Positions 27,647 to 36,792 of a stretch of DNA of 46,698 nucleotides are shown here, piece after piece. Source of the stretch: Candidatus Hinthialibacteria bacterium OLB16 (GTDB lineage: Bacteria; Hinthialibacterota; Hinthialibacteria; OLB16); the NCBI GenBank assembly GCA_001567115.1, contig LMZT01000085.1, positions 1 through 46,698 on the forward strand, given 5' to 3'. How positions within the stretch are numbered: position 1 is the first letter of the stretch; every line of letters begins with the position of its first letter. The position numbers and the translations under genes are program-made. Under the pieces are notes generated by a model that had not been told where the DNA came from, made no database searches, and worked only from the letters and a program-made list of their open reading frames with translations.

Positions 27647-28689
27647 CCGACTTTAACCAGTCCTGCCCGATTCCCATTGCCGATTACCCTCACATTCTGC
27701 TGGCACATGGCGGCGGGGGAAGGCTGATGAATCAGCTGATCGAACGCATGTTCCGAAAGGCCTTCGACAACCCCGAGCTGAATCATTGCCATGATGGCGC
27801 CTGCCTCGATCTCCCGGCACAGCGCATCGCACTGACCACCGACTCTTATGTGGTTCATCCCCTGTTCTTTCCGGGTGGAGATATTGGCTCGATGGCGGTT
27901 TATGGAACTGTCAATGACCTGGCGATGTGTGGCGCTCTCCCGCTTTATCTGACCGCCGGTTTCATCATCGAGGAGGGGCTGCCCATGGAAACACTCTGGC
28001 GGGTGGTCCAATCCATGAGCCATGCGGCACGGGAAGCCGGTGTGTCGGTTGTGACCGGAGACACCAAGGTGGTCAATCATGGCAAAGGAGATGGCCTGTT
28101 CATCAACACCGCCGGGGTGGGTGTTCTCAAACCTGGGATCGAAATCGGCCCCAGGCAGATCCGCGAGGGGGATGCAATTCTGCTCAATGGTGATATCGGG
28201 TCCCATGGCATCGCCATCATGGCGCGGCGTGAAGGACTCGAGTTTGAAACCGCTCTTGAGAGTGACCTCGCCAACCTCTCCGGCCTGGTCCAGGAATTGA
28301 TGGAGTCGCACCTCCCCATTCACTGCATGAGGGACCTGACTCGTGGAGGGCTGGCCAGTGCTTTGAATGAAATCGCCTCGACCGCCGATTTGACCATTGA
28401 AATCCATGAGAATCAGATCCCTGTGAAAGCAGCGGTGCGCGGGGCATGTGGGCTGCTTGGATTGGATCCTCTGTATGTCGCCAATGAAGGGCGCTTCATC
28501 ATCATACTCCCGGAGGAGGATGCTGAACCCTGCTTATCGATCCTTCAGGCCCACCCATTGGGAGCACAGGCGGTGCGAATCGGTTCAGTCCGAAAAAAAG
28601 GCACAGCCCCGGTTGAACTGGTCACCCCCTTCGGCCTGCACCGCATACTCGACCTGCTCAGCGGCGAGCAGCTCCCGCGTATCTGTTGA
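27643..28689 (+). CDS. hypE: Hydrogenase maturation factor HypE
   Basis: HypE dehydrates a thiocarboxamide on its own C-terminal cysteine to thiocyanate, the source of the cyanide ligands of [NiFe] hydrogenase. The 348-residue protein has the ATP-binding [37 protein letters not shown] and VVTGDTKVV motifs of the PurM/HypE family, [10 protein letters not shown], and the required C-terminal PRIC. I chose ATG 27643, which overlaps the hypD stop as ATGA, rather than 27625. hypF, which carbamoylates this cysteine, and hypA/hypB must lie elsewhere. Confidence 0.95.
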   Translation: MTDFNQSCPIPIADYPHILLAHGGGGRLMNQLIERMFRKAFDNPELNHCHDGACLDLPAQRIALTTDSYVVHPLFFPGGDIGSMAVYGTVNDLAMCGALPLYLTAGFIIEEGLPMETLWRVVQSMSHAAREAGVSVVTGDTKVVNHGKGDGLFINTAGVGVLKPGIEIGPRQIREGDAILLNGDIGSHGIAIMARREGLEFETALESDLANLSGLVQELMESHLPIHCMRDLTRGGLASALNEIASTADLTIEIHENQIPVKAAVRGACGLLGLDPLYVANEGRFIIILPEEDAEPCLSILQAHPLGAQAVRIGSVRKKGTAPVELVTPFGLHRILDLLSGEQLPRIC

Positions 28690-28756
28690 GCCTGCCTTGG
28701 GACTCAGAACTCTCCTCGATTATCCGCTGCAGATTGCCATTCGATGTAAAAAGGGC

Positions 28757-28790
28757 GGGCCTCCTTCCGCAGGGTTTGGGAAGGAGGCCC
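28757..28790. terminator. Bidirectional hairpin terminator between hypE and the Spy-like gene
   Basis: A perfect 12-base inverted repeat, GGGCCTCCTTCC (28757-28768) and GGAAGGAGGCCC (28779-28790), encloses a ten-base loop. On the minus strand it is followed by CGCCCTTTTT, a good U-tract for stopping the Spy-like transcript; on the plus strand only two T follow, so termination after hypE is weaker. It lies between two convergent genes. Confidence 0.75.
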
Positions 28791-28817
28791 TTGACTGAGG
28801 GTAGGGTGATTCAGGGC

Positions 28818-29843
28818 CTATTCGAAATCAGCGATCATATCCTCATCGATCGGATCACCGAGCATGGGCAGGCCATCCAGAAGAAACGGGCCTAGCGGGT
28901 CTTCCATCATCCCGAAATCCGGACCTTCCGGGTTCTCTGTTACGACATCCATTTCGACTGCATCCGGTCCCTGCATCTCAGGGGCATCCACCGGGGGTGG
29001 GCCAACCGGGCCGCCCAGGGCCGGATTCTCATTCGGTGGCATGGGGCCATTGGGAGGAGGAAGCATCCCCGGGCCGCCTTCCATCATCATCCCAAAACCG
29101 CGTCCACGATTCGGACCCATTCCATGGGGCGGGCCTGGACGGTTGTCATCGCGGTCTCCTCTGCGTCCACGCATTCCATCACGATCCCCTTTGCGATCCC
29201 GGTCTCCATCACGGTCACGATCGCGGTCGCGATCTTTGTCCCGATCCCATTTCTTGCCTTTGTCCTTGTCGAACTCTTTATCTTTGCCAGGACCTCTTTC
29301 ACCATCTCTGGGAGGGAAAGGACGTCTCATAAAATCCATTCCACGCCTCATATGAGCCTTGCGGGCCGCCATAAACTTCTCGACCTTGCCAACCTGGTCT
29401 TCGTTGAGAATGTTCAATGTGCCGCGGCGCTGGTTGATGAATGTTTTCAGTTGATCCTTGTGCAGATCACCGAGTTCATTGACCAGCTGATCGATGTTTT
29501 CCTGCGGGGTGTCTTTCTTCATTCCGATCTCGCGCAGCTTGATCTTGGCAATCTGCAGCTTGGCATTGATCTCGATCAGCTTGGTTTCGGTTTCGACTCC
29601 CAGTTTGCTGAGGCTGTCAACCTGTTCCTGGCTCAGGCCCAATTTTTCACGAACCTCAGGGAAGTCCCACCATTTCCCCAGACCGGGGCGTCCATGCCGA
29701 CCGGGGGCAGCTGGAAACTTGCAAAACTGACCCTCGCATATCTGATTTGGGTTCGGGCCTCTCGGCCCTTCGAACGACCATGTCGTGGCTGGAAACGCCA
29801 GCAGGGCTGTCAGCAGCCCGACTTTGACTAGATTCTGTACCAT
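28818..29843 (-). CDS. Periplasmic Spy/CpxP-like protein with RD-repeat linker
   Basis: ATG 29843 has AAGGAG eight bases upstream and starts a signal peptide (MVQNLVKVGLLTALLAFPAT), giving 341 residues. Residues about 55-165 are helical with FPEVREKLGLSQEQVDSL and KLIEINAKLQIAKIKL, fitting the LTxxQ-type Spy/CpxP/ZraP domain that senses or buffers envelope stress and metals. Next comes a highly charged linker rich in RD dipeptides (about residues 195-235), then a Pro/Gly/Met-rich stretch and a very acidic C-terminus ending MIADFE. The tail is unlike any Spy homologue I know and could bind metal or cell-wall polymers. Convergent with hypE and followed by a strong hairpin. Confidence 0.65.
   Translation of the reverse strand: MVQNLVKVGLLTALLAFPATTWSFEGPRGPNPNQICEGQFCKFPAAPGRHGRPGLGKWWDFPEVREKLGLSQEQVDSLSKLGVETETKLIEINAKLQIAKIKLREIGMKKDTPQENIDQLVNELGDLHKDQLKTFINQRRGTLNILNEDQVGKVEKFMAARKAHMRRGMDFMRRPFPPRDGERGPGKDKEFDKDKGKKWDRDKDRDRDRDRDGDRDRKGDRDGMRGRRGDRDDNRPGPPHGMGPNRGRGFGMMMEGGPGMLPPPNGPMPPNENPALGGPVGPPPVDAPEMQGPDAVEMDVVTENPEGPDFGMMEDPLGPFLLDGLPMLGDPIDEDMIADFE
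29145..29262 (-). repeat. Low-complexity RD dipeptide-coding repeat
   Basis: The coding strand reads as repeated CGN-GAY codon pairs (Arg-Asp), mixed with GD and KD, within the Spy-like gene. The repeat is imperfect at DNA level, with variable third positions, which suggests selection on the charged peptide rather than recent slippage. Confidence 0.6.
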
Positions 29844-30057
29844 CAATTTATCTCCTTTCTGTTTTTTGCTCTGAGTGGGTATCCCTCATACCCTGCCCCC
29901 CTGCATGAGCAGGACTTATGCCAGGAAGACACATCCCTTTCGGTCACAGGAAAATTCGCAAAAAGACTGGATATTGCCCCAATTTATCGACTGACTCACC
30001 CGCACGCACAGCTCCAGCCAGGTCAGAATCGGCTTCGCTTGACGTTATCGTGCAGGG

Positions 30058-31699
30058 GTGTACCTTTTGGTCTATTCGAATTGTCATGAATCCCGCATTT
30101 GCCAAGCTTGGAAACCTTTCATCATCCTGCTGGCCATGATCACCATCGGCTGCTGCGTGCGCTGGGCCTGCATCGCTTCCAAATCCGCCCCAAGCCATGA
30201 CGAGTGCATCTCCTACCTGGCCGCCTGTGGAAACCAGGGTCTGTATGCACTCTCTCCTCCTTCCTGCCAGTGGCATTCAATTGCGGATATCCATCGTTTC
30301 TATGAGATGAACCCCCAGGCCTCCCTGCGGCATATCCGCGATGATCTGGCACAGTATGACATTCACCCGCCGCTTTATTTCTGGCTGCTGCGGTCCTGGA
30401 TCACGATCTGGGGCATCTCCTCGCACTCCGGTCCCGCTCTGAACCTTGTTTTTGTATTTCTCTCGGCTGTGGGCCTGTTCCTCCTGGGACAAAAATCTTT
30501 TCTTCCACCAACAGTTCCCTTCTCGCTGTCTTCATCTGGATCTTCAGTCCAATGGTTGCTTCGATCTCTCTGGATGCCCGCCAATACGAGCTGTTCGGCA
30601 CTCTTTCGATCTATTACCTCCTGCTGGTCCTGGATTTTTCACGATGCCATCCGGGGGTTTCGATCTGGAAGCTGGCTCTTTTGGGATTGATTACCACAGC
30701 CGGCCTGCTCACCCATTTTTATTTTGCAATTCTGATCTCGGGTGCTGGGTTCTATCTGATGACCCGGACCCTTTCAGGAATCTCGAAAAACTCCGATGGA
30801 GGAGAATCCGCGCATTCCATTTCTCCCTGCCGCCTTCTCTGCTTTGGGGGAGTCACATTGGCCGGGATTCTCCTGTTTCTGGTCATCAACCCCGAATTTC
30901 TGAACTCTTTTTCCAATCAGCGAAGCCAGTCCGTTCCATACTCCATCAGCGGATTGGTGACCCGGATTGGGAAAACGGTACGGTGCCTGGCTGGATTCTT
31001 TGTTTATCCGAAAGAGTTGATTGTGCTGTTCCTCGGCCTGGCCAGTGTGGCTGTGCTGCCCCTTGGTTATTACTGGAAATCCATTCAGCAGGCATTCCGG
31101 AACCATCCATCGATTTTAAGGCCTGGATGCGGCTGGTTCCTCGCAACCCTGTCCGGCTGGTATGGGGGTTGGACTATCCTGCTGTTTCTCAGCTTTATCA
31201 CTCCTGGAATGGGTGGGCGATATCTTTCACCCTTCTGGCCAATGTTCTCTCTCGGTCTGACGGCTCTTCTCTATCGAGCTGGCCTTCACCGTTCCAGCAG
31301 GATGGCTCCCCTGCTGGTTTTGTATTTAGCCCTGGGGGCTGGCGGGTTGTGGTATGGGTATCGCCAGGATCCAGAGAGGCAACCCCTGCCCGCACTTGAG
31401 GCACACTGGCTGCTGGTCGATTCAGTTCAACGCGGCTGCCTGCCACGGGTTACCTGGAATCTGGAAAAAGACCTTGCAGTTTATGCCTGCTCACAGGATG
31501 ACATTCTGTCCGCCAGCGCAGAATGGTCTTCCCACCTCCCGGAGGAATCGGACTTTATGCCGCAGTCAAGATGTATAACTCTCCTGCGAAAAGCCTGTTG
31601 ATTCTGGACAAGTTGAAAAAGGGCCATACAGTTGAACAGGTCTGTGATGACTGGCTGGATCTGGTGGATTTTTACCGGGTGAGGCCCCTTCAGCCTTAA
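30058..31699 (+). CDS. GT39-type membrane glycosyltransferase (two or three apparent frameshifts)
   Basis: The first frame carries SAPSHDECISYLAA, with the acidic DE of the first periplasmic loop, and DIHPPLYFWLLRSWITIW, typical of the GT39/PMT superfamily that uses polyprenyl-phosphate sugars. It breaks at the run of five A at 30492-30496; adding one A gives QKIFSSTNSSLLAVFIWIF and joins the long second frame (SISLDARQYELF), rich in membrane helices. That frame breaks again at CCC 31538-31540; adding one C gives HLPGGIGLYAAVKMYN and a stop at 31697-31699 after a soluble tail. The N-terminus is uncertain: GTG 30058, or ATG 30086 if one A is added near 30112-30114. Either indel errors or a decaying gene; the regular repair pattern favours errors. 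Substrate unknown. Confidence 0.68.
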
Positions 31700-31790
31700 A
31701 CCTCAGCCAGGCCGGGCAACGCCAGGCGGCCTTTACCGAGGATAGGCTCCATTCAGGAGTTATTTTTCACTGTCGAGGCTGGATCTTCTT

Positions 31791-32597
31791 TCACCCGAAA
31801 AAGGCCATCCGGAAACCCACGATCAACAGCAGCACACCGAAGGGGAAGCGCAGCCGATTCGGATCAAGTCGATCCGCCAGCCAGGCCCCAAGGAGAGAAG
31901 TCAGCATCGCGGAAGATGCAATCAGAATCCAGGCCAGCAGGTTCACATACCCCATCGAATAGGCCGGCCTGCCTTCCGCTCCGAGACCAGACAGAATCCA
32001 CCCGATGGTCCCGGCCAGGGCACTGAACACAATGAGGCCGCTTGAATTGGCCACCGCTTGATTCATCGGCATCTGCAAAGCCAGGTGCAGGAGCGGGACA
32101 GTGATGATTCCGCCACCGACTCCGAGGATTGAGGAAAACAACCCGCTTACACCCCCCACCATGACATAGTTGTTGAAAGAGATTTCACGTCCGGCTTTTT
32201 CATGCCTCTTCGGAACAGCTCGCAGGAACTGGTAAGAGATCAACAGGGTGACAAAACCAAAAAGCTTCTGGAGCGAAGCCCCACCAATCACATGCCCGAT
32301 TCCAGCACCCACAAAAGCCGAGGGTAAGGCCATGCCCGCCATGATGAGCACCGCACGCGGATCGATCGCGCCATTCATGGTATGGCTGACAGCTGCGGAC
32401 AATGCTGTCACCAGAATGATCGAAAGACTGGTCGCGATCGCCAGCTTGATCGACAGGTCCGCATCGATCCCCAATGCCTGAAATCCATAGTGCAGACAGG
32501 GAACGAACAGGATTCCTCCCCCCACTCCCAGCATGCCACCGATCAACCCTCCTATCACCCCAATGGCAATGAACAGCAAAATGAGGGTGGCGCTCAT
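31791..32597 (-). CDS. TauE/SafE family anion permease
   Basis: Membrane protein of 268 residues with two pseudo-repeats, each with the family motif: GGLIGGMLGVGGGILFVP near residue 16 and GLFSSILGVGGGIITVP near residue 155. This is diagnostic of the TauE/SafE (DUF81) family, which exports or imports sulfite, sulfonates or related organic anions. Seven to eight membrane segments are visible. Its ATG overlaps the stop of the DUF4432 gene as ATGA, so the two are translationally coupled and may handle the same compound. The exact substrate is not known. Confidence 0.88.
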   Translation of the reverse strand: MSATLILLFIAIGVIGGLIGGMLGVGGGILFVPCLHYGFQALGIDADLSIKLAIATSLSIILVTALSAAVSHTMNGAIDPRAVLIMAGMALPSAFVGAGIGHVIGGASLQKLFGFVTLLISYQFLRAVPKRHEKAGREISFNNYVMVGGVSGLFSSILGVGGGIITVPLLHLALQMPMNQAVANSSGLIVFSALAGTIGWILSGLGAEGRPAYSMGYVNLLAWILIASSAMLTSLLGAWLADRLDPNRLRFPFGVLLLIVGFRMAFFG

Positions 32598-33640
32598 TCA
32601 GCTTCAGCCAGGACACGCAGAGTAAATTCAAGCCGATAGGTCCGGGCCTCACCCGGCTCCAGTGTAATCAACCGCCCGGCTTCCCTTTCCCTGGCACGCC
32701 CCAGCACCCGCGCATTCCCCGGTTCCAGGCCGAGCACATATTCCTGCTGCCCGATCATTTTCCACTGTGTAAAGTGCGGCAATTGATCCGGACGATAGCG
32801 CAGCTCCAGCGACAACCCTCCCAGAAGGACCGGGTTGCGCAAGAAGATAGATACGTATCCATTTTTGTCATGTTCCAGATTGTGGAAATAGACCTTCTCC
32901 CTGTAACCTGGAACTGGCTTTCCGAAACGGCAGGCTTCTTCAAGCCCCTCTGCCGCCTCCGCATCCCTTGGCTCGATCCGTGAATGCGGTGTTTCCAGCA
33001 CAGTTTTTTCATCCAGAAGTGGATAACCGAAGTTGCAGTGATACAGGAGCATGTGTGGAGCAGGGCGGCATCCTTCATTGGTGACTGTATCGGTCAATGT
33101 GAAAGTCGAGCTGCCCAGTTTTGATTCGATCACCCGCCGCAGGACCTGGTTATCCCCAAAAAGCATCGCCTCACGCATCTCTCCGGAAAGGCGGAGGATA
33201 TAATCCTCTCCTTCCCACCCCTCCCATTGGCAAATCTTCGAAGCGGGAAGTGAACTGTAACGCCCATGCAACCCCAGTTCCTGGTCTCCATCCCGCCCGG
33301 GGGCTCCCATATAGGTCAACCCACAGGTCGTGACCATTCCACCGGGAAAAGTCCTCAGCCACCCAAGCCCAGGCTCTTCATAACGCGAGGGGTGCGCATC
33401 GCCGACCGGCGACCTCCAGGCCAGGTTCGCTCCACGGAAAACCGCCCGGCTGATATCCATGCCACGATCCAGGAGGACATCGAATTTCAATCCGGAACCG
33501 GTTTCAAATTCGACCACTTCGACCCCTTTTTCCACTCCATCCTGAAGCCTGACCCTGCGCAATCCCCCGATCTGGGAGATCGATCCGATCCGATCCAGCA
33601 ATTCTTTCCGCTCAAAAGTGACACCCGGATAATACTTCAT
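32594..33640 (-). CDS. Aldose 1-epimerase-like protein (DUF4432)
   Basis: The 348-residue beta-rich protein matches the DUF4432 branch of the galactose-mutarotase fold: LRRVRLQDGVEKGVEVVEF, VLLDRGMDISRAVFRGANLAW, GLTYMGAPGRDG and LGLHGRYSSLPA, with the H of LGLHGR and of LLYHCNFGYPLLDE at the places expected for active-site residues. Such proteins are thought to epimerise or bind sugars, but few are characterised. It lies between parB and the TauE-type permease, overlapping the latter by four bases; an association with sugar or sulfosugar transport is a guess from position. Confidence 0.82.
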   Translation of the reverse strand: MKYYPGVTFERKELLDRIGSISQIGGLRRVRLQDGVEKGVEVVEFETGSGLKFDVLLDRGMDISRAVFRGANLAWRSPVGDAHPSRYEEPGLGWLRTFPGGMVTTCGLTYMGAPGRDGDQELGLHGRYSSLPASKICQWEGWEGEDYILRLSGEMREAMLFGDNQVLRRVIESKLGSSTFTLTDTVTNEGCRPAPHMLLYHCNFGYPLLDEKTVLETPHSRIEPRDAEAAEGLEEACRFGKPVPGYREKVYFHNLEHDKNGYVSIFLRNPVLLGGLSLELRYRPDQLPHFTQWKMIGQQEYVLGLEPGNARVLGRAREREAGRLITLEPGEARTYRLEFTLRVLAEAE

Positions 33641-33649
33641 GGCATTCCC

Positions 33650-34633
33650 TCACAATTCGATGCCCAGACTCTCAAGGAGCCGGTCCAGGTCATCCTGATT
33701 AAAAAAATGGACCTCGATGGTCCCGGAATCATCCTTTTTATGGTGAACGGATACTTTGGTCCTCAATCTCTCCTGAAGGGCTTCCTGGATCGATTTCCAG
33801 TGAATATCCAATCCGGCCTGATCCTGAGGTTCTCCCTTGTTCGAAACACGAGATTTCCTGGTTGCTTCGGATACAGGGTCTCGATCTGGCTCCGGGGATC
33901 GTTGCGCAGCCTTTTTGTCTTCGAGGAATCGCTCGAGATCCCGCACCGAGGCTTTGTTCTGGATCGAAAAACTCCAAGCCTCCAGGCACAGGTCCGGCTC
34001 GAGGCCAGCCAGAATTTTACCATGCCCCACAGAAAGAAGCCCCTCCTGGATGGAGGACTGAACCTGTTCCGGAAGGTCCAGCAGCCGCAGCAGGTTGGCC
34101 ACCACCGTACGGCTTTTTCCGACCCGGGCGGCAACCTCCTGCTGGGTCAACCCACTGGCGCCATCCACCACCCCATCCATCAGACGGCGATAGGCACGCG
34201 CCTCCTCGATGGCACTCAGGTTTTCCCTCTGAACATTCTCGACGATGGCTATTTCCAGCATCTCCTGCTCATCGGTATCTCTCACCAGGACAGGAACCAC
34301 ACTCAACCCAGCCAGCAAAGCCGCCTTGAGACGGCGCTCTCCCGCAATCAACTGGAATCGTCCGGGCGCGGGAACATCGCGCCGAACCAGCAGGGGTTCG
34401 AGAAGCCCATGCTGACGAATCGACTCCACCAGCTCCTGAAGGGCTTCCGGCTCGAACTCGGTCCGTGGCTGGTAGGGGTTCGGATCGATCCGTTCAGGGG
34501 CGATATCCAGAAGGTTTTTTGGAATGATCTCCTCTTCGGTTTCCACCTTTTTAGAATGATCCATTGAAAAAACCGAAGAAGGACGCTCCCCCAGGAGGGT
34601 TGACAGACCTCTTCCCAGCCCTTTACGCACCAT
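33650..34633 (-). CDS. parB: Chromosome partitioning protein ParB (Spo0J)
   Basis: CTP-dependent DNA clamp that loads at parS. The 327-residue protein has the N-terminal RKGLGRGLSTLLGE motif of chromosomal ParB that stimulates ParA, the CTP-binding motifs LIAGERRLKAALLAG and ENVQRENLSAIEEARAY, a helix-turn-helix (QQEVAARVGKSRTVVANLL) for parS, GLLSVGHGKIL, and a C-terminal dimerisation domain. Its start overlaps the end of parA by 11 bases. A matching parS lies at 35520-35535. Length is slightly above the usual 280-300 because of a charged linker near residues 220-265. Confidence 0.94.
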   Translation of the reverse strand: MVRKGLGRGLSTLLGERPSSVFSMDHSKKVETEEEIIPKNLLDIAPERIDPNPYQPRTEFEPEALQELVESIRQHGLLEPLLVRRDVPAPGRFQLIAGERRLKAALLAGLSVVPVLVRDTDEQEMLEIAIVENVQRENLSAIEEARAYRRLMDGVVDGASGLTQQEVAARVGKSRTVVANLLRLLDLPEQVQSSIQEGLLSVGHGKILAGLEPDLCLEAWSFSIQNKASVRDLERFLEDKKAAQRSPEPDRDPVSEATRKSRVSNKGEPQDQAGLDIHWKSIQEALQERLRTKVSVHHKKDDSGTIEVHFFNQDDLDRLLESLGIEL

Positions 34634-35435
34634 TGTTGAGAATCTCCTTTGTCAGCTCCATATAGGCTTTGGCCCCCCGTGACCAGATGTCATACAGAAT
34701 GATTGGCAGGCCATGGCTGGGGGCTTCACTCAAACGGACATTGCGGGGAATGGTTGTCTTGAAAACTTTATCGCCATAATGCCTGCGCAGCTCGTTTTCC
34801 ACCTCCACAGACAGGTTTGTCCGTGAATCCACCATTGTCAGAAGAAGCCCAAGCAGCTGCAGGTTCTGGTTCGTGTTCTGGCGTGCAAATTCAAAGGACT
34901 CCAGGATGTCGGTCAGCCCCTCGAGCGCGAAATACTCCGCCTGAACAGGCACCAGCAGGTGTGTGGCCGATGACAGGGCATTCAGAGTGATGAGATTTAA
35001 TGCCGGCGGACAGTCCAGGAAAACAAAGTCATATTTCTTTTCATTGTGCGACAATCCCTCCAGAATCCTTCGAACACAATGGGCTGGATCCGGCATCTCG
35101 CTGAGCAGTTTTTCCCCCCCTACCAGGTCCGGGCAGCCGGTCAGGATTTCGAGGCGTGGAATGGTGGGGTGTGGCAGTGGCTGGGGGTGCGCTGCTGGAT
35201 CCAGAAGCAGATCGAGCAGGCTCGGCTCCTCCTGAGATTCGCAGGCAATACCGCTGGTGGCATTGCACTGCGGATCCAGGTCGATGATCAGCGTCAGTTT
35301 TTCGGAGGCAGCCAGGCAGGCGGCAAGATTGATGACAGTGGTGGTTTTGCCAACCCCCCCCTTCTGGTTGGCAACCGCAACAATAACAGGCCCATTCCGG
35401 ACCTCCCCCTCGAGATGCGCCTCTGACACAATCAT
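34623..35435 (-). CDS. parA: Chromosome partitioning ATPase ParA (Soj)
   Basis: Walker-type ATPase that positions ParB-parS complexes on the nucleoid. Motifs: deviant Walker A in VANQKGGVGKTTTVINLA, switch I region with IDLDPQCNATSG, Walker B FVFLDCPPALNLITLNAL, and PVQAEYFALEGL of the Soj family. The 270-residue length is that of small chromosomal ParA without an N-terminal helix-turn-helix. A GGAGGA lies directly before ATG 35435, so GTG 35429 is an alternative start. It begins 29 bases after the motE/flbB-like stop and overlaps parB by 11 bases. This is Soj, not the flagellar-number ATPase FlhG, judged from the ParB partner and parS. Confidence 0.94.
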   Translation of the reverse strand: MIVSEAHLEGEVRNGPVIVAVANQKGGVGKTTTVINLAACLAASEKLTLIIDLDPQCNATSGIACESQEEPSLLDLLLDPAAHPQPLPHPTIPRLEILTGCPDLVGGEKLLSEMPDPAHCVRRILEGLSHNEKKYDFVFLDCPPALNLITLNALSSATHLLVPVQAEYFALEGLTDILESFEFARQNTNQNLQLLGLLLTMVDSRTNLSVEVENELRRHYGDKVFKTTIPRNVRLSEAPSHGLPIILYDIWSRGAKAYMELTKEILNNGA

Positions 35436-35464
35436 TCCTCCAGCTCGGTTGGAAGACTAGACTC

Positions 35465-36364
35465 TCAGGGCATCTTTTTCAAGGGTGGATTATGACAGCT
35501 CGGCAGGTTTCGGGCTGAATGTTCCACGTGGAACACTCTCAGCCCGGATTTTTGCGCGGTATTGAAAAAACGATCGTCTTCCAGCCCGGTCCGGACATTG
35601 TCGAGCCTGTTGAACAAAACCGCAGCCTTTTCCGGCGATATCTTCACCATGGCATCCAGAATTTCGCCTCGGTCCTTGTTGGAGATGCTGTTCATCACAG
35701 TGATCGCCAGCTCGATTCCTTCGAGATCCTCACCCAGTGGCAGGGGTGAGGGCAGAGTCGATTTGGGATCGGGAAAAGATACTCCCAGAAGCAGATCCGC
35801 CGCCCTTTTTGGACTCATCGCTTTGACCGAAAGGTTCAGATCTTCCAGTCTTTTTTTCTTTTCGGTGCTCATCTCCGCTTTTCGCCTGGCTTCGATGTCC
35901 TTGAGCTGATCGAGTTCCACACTGATTCGTTTTTGAAGATTATTCAGCCGGTTGATCTCTCTTTTGAGATCCTCCTGCGCCACCTGAATGGAATTTTCCC
36001 GTGCATCGAGGGCCTCTTCTTTCTTCTTCAGGGCATCTTCTTTCTGGAGGATTCTCTGCATGGTATTCTTGAAGCCATCTTCTTCCCCCTGATCCATTTC
36101 TGTTTCGGGATGCAAAACCGCTCTTTCGAGTTCCTTCTGGTCCCGTTTTTCCCGATTCAGGCGTTGCTGGTGTTCGTATGTGGCAAGCTCCTGTTTGACC
36201 TTCTTATCTGCCATTTGCTCAAATGGGTATTTGAGGAAATCAACACCGATCTCCCCTTTTTTCAGCCAGTTGTTCCAGACCAGAAAGCAGCTCACTCCCA
36301 GTGCCAGACAGAGGATCATCAGGATTCCAGAAAGGAGGATTCCCCCGTGCTCCTTCTGCCGCAC
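35465..36364 (-). CDS. MotE/FlbB-like flagellar protein (MgtE-N type coiled coil)
   Basis: Begins at a possible GTG 36364 in phase with the preceding fliJ frame; no stop separates them. A membrane helix follows at about residues 9-30 (ILLSGILMILCLALGVSCFL), then a long coiled coil (about 60-190) and a C-terminal MgtE-N-like unit with SVKAMSPKRAADLLLGV and MVKISPEKAAVLFNRL. This matches MotE, the stator-associated chaperone, and spirochaete FlbB, which follows fliJ in the same gene order. The last codons are made by a parS palindrome (35520-35535). The protein would face the periplasm and act at the motor. The start is uncertain, and a natural FliJ-MotE fusion is not excluded. Confidence 0.7.
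   Translation of the reverse strand: MRQKEHGGILLSGILMILCLALGVSCFLVWNNWLKKGEIGVDFLKYPFEQMADKKVKQELATYEHQQRLNREKRDQKELERAVLHPETEMDQGEEDGFKNTMQRILQKEDALKKKEEALDARENSIQVAQEDLKREINRLNNLQKRISVELDQLKDIEARRKAEMSTEKKKRLEDLNLSVKAMSPKRAADLLLGVSFPDPKSTLPSPLPLGEDLEGIELAITVMNSISNKDRGEILDAMVKISPEKAAVLFNRLDNVRTGLEDDRFFNTAQKSGLRVFHVEHSARNLPSCHNPPLKKMP
35520..35535. other. parS centromere-like site (perfect 16-base palindrome)
   Basis: TGTTCCACGTGGAACA is a perfect inverted repeat and a close match to the bacterial parS consensus TGTTTCACGTGAAACA, with the C/G variant well known from Pseudomonas parS sites. It lies 85 bases before the parA start and inside the 3' coding end of the motE/flbB-like gene. ParB from the adjacent gene is the expected ligand. 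Confidence 0.92.
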
Positions 36365-36792
36365 CTTCTGTGTGATCCCGATATCATCCATTTCTTTCTG
36401 CTCTTCGGATCGAGTTTCATAGGCCCAGCGTTCCTGGTCCCGCCCCTTAAGCCTTTCCATGGTTTTTTTCTCGCGGGAACGTTCGACGAGGACCAGTCTT
36501 TTCTGCCGGAGTTCCTCGGTTCTTTCGATCAGTTCCTTTTCAGCCAGAAAGGACTCCTGGTTGAGTCGTACCAGGTAACGGTAGTGCTCATGGAGTGCCT
36601 GTCCGAGAACCTGGTTCCCCTGACCCGGATCCATTTCTTCGCGGATCTGGAAGGCCTCGACTCGCAGAGCATTACGGAAATCAGCGAGCGCTGGACCTCC
36701 TGCTCCTTTCTCAGGGTGTCGATCCGCTGGAGCTTTTCCTGGTGCTCCTTGAGCTTGAGAAGCTTTTGCATTCTAAACTGATATCTTCTCAT
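36365..36792 (-). CDS. fliJ: Flagellar export chaperone FliJ (apparent frameshift, open into motE)
   Basis: ATG 36792 overlaps the fliI stop as ATGA. The first 36 codons (MRRYQFRMQKLLKLKEHQEK) are a typical FliJ N-terminus, then the frame breaks near 36683-36689. Adding one base there joins it to ADFRNALRVEAFQIREE and the long coiled-coil frame LVRLNQESFLAEKELIERTE, reaching the normal FliJ length of about 143 residues at the KEMDDIGITQK end. No stop codon occurs there: the frame runs straight into the MotE/FlbB-like membrane helix. The end given is therefore a boundary inferred from family length. FliJ is the export-gate coiled coil that works with FliI and FliH in the cytoplasm. Confidence 0.78.

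Noticed and set aside
33266-34567. 433-codon open frame on the plus strand opposite parB and the DUF4432 gene
   Set aside because: Spans two real genes in antisense and shows no domain; a shadow of their codon use.
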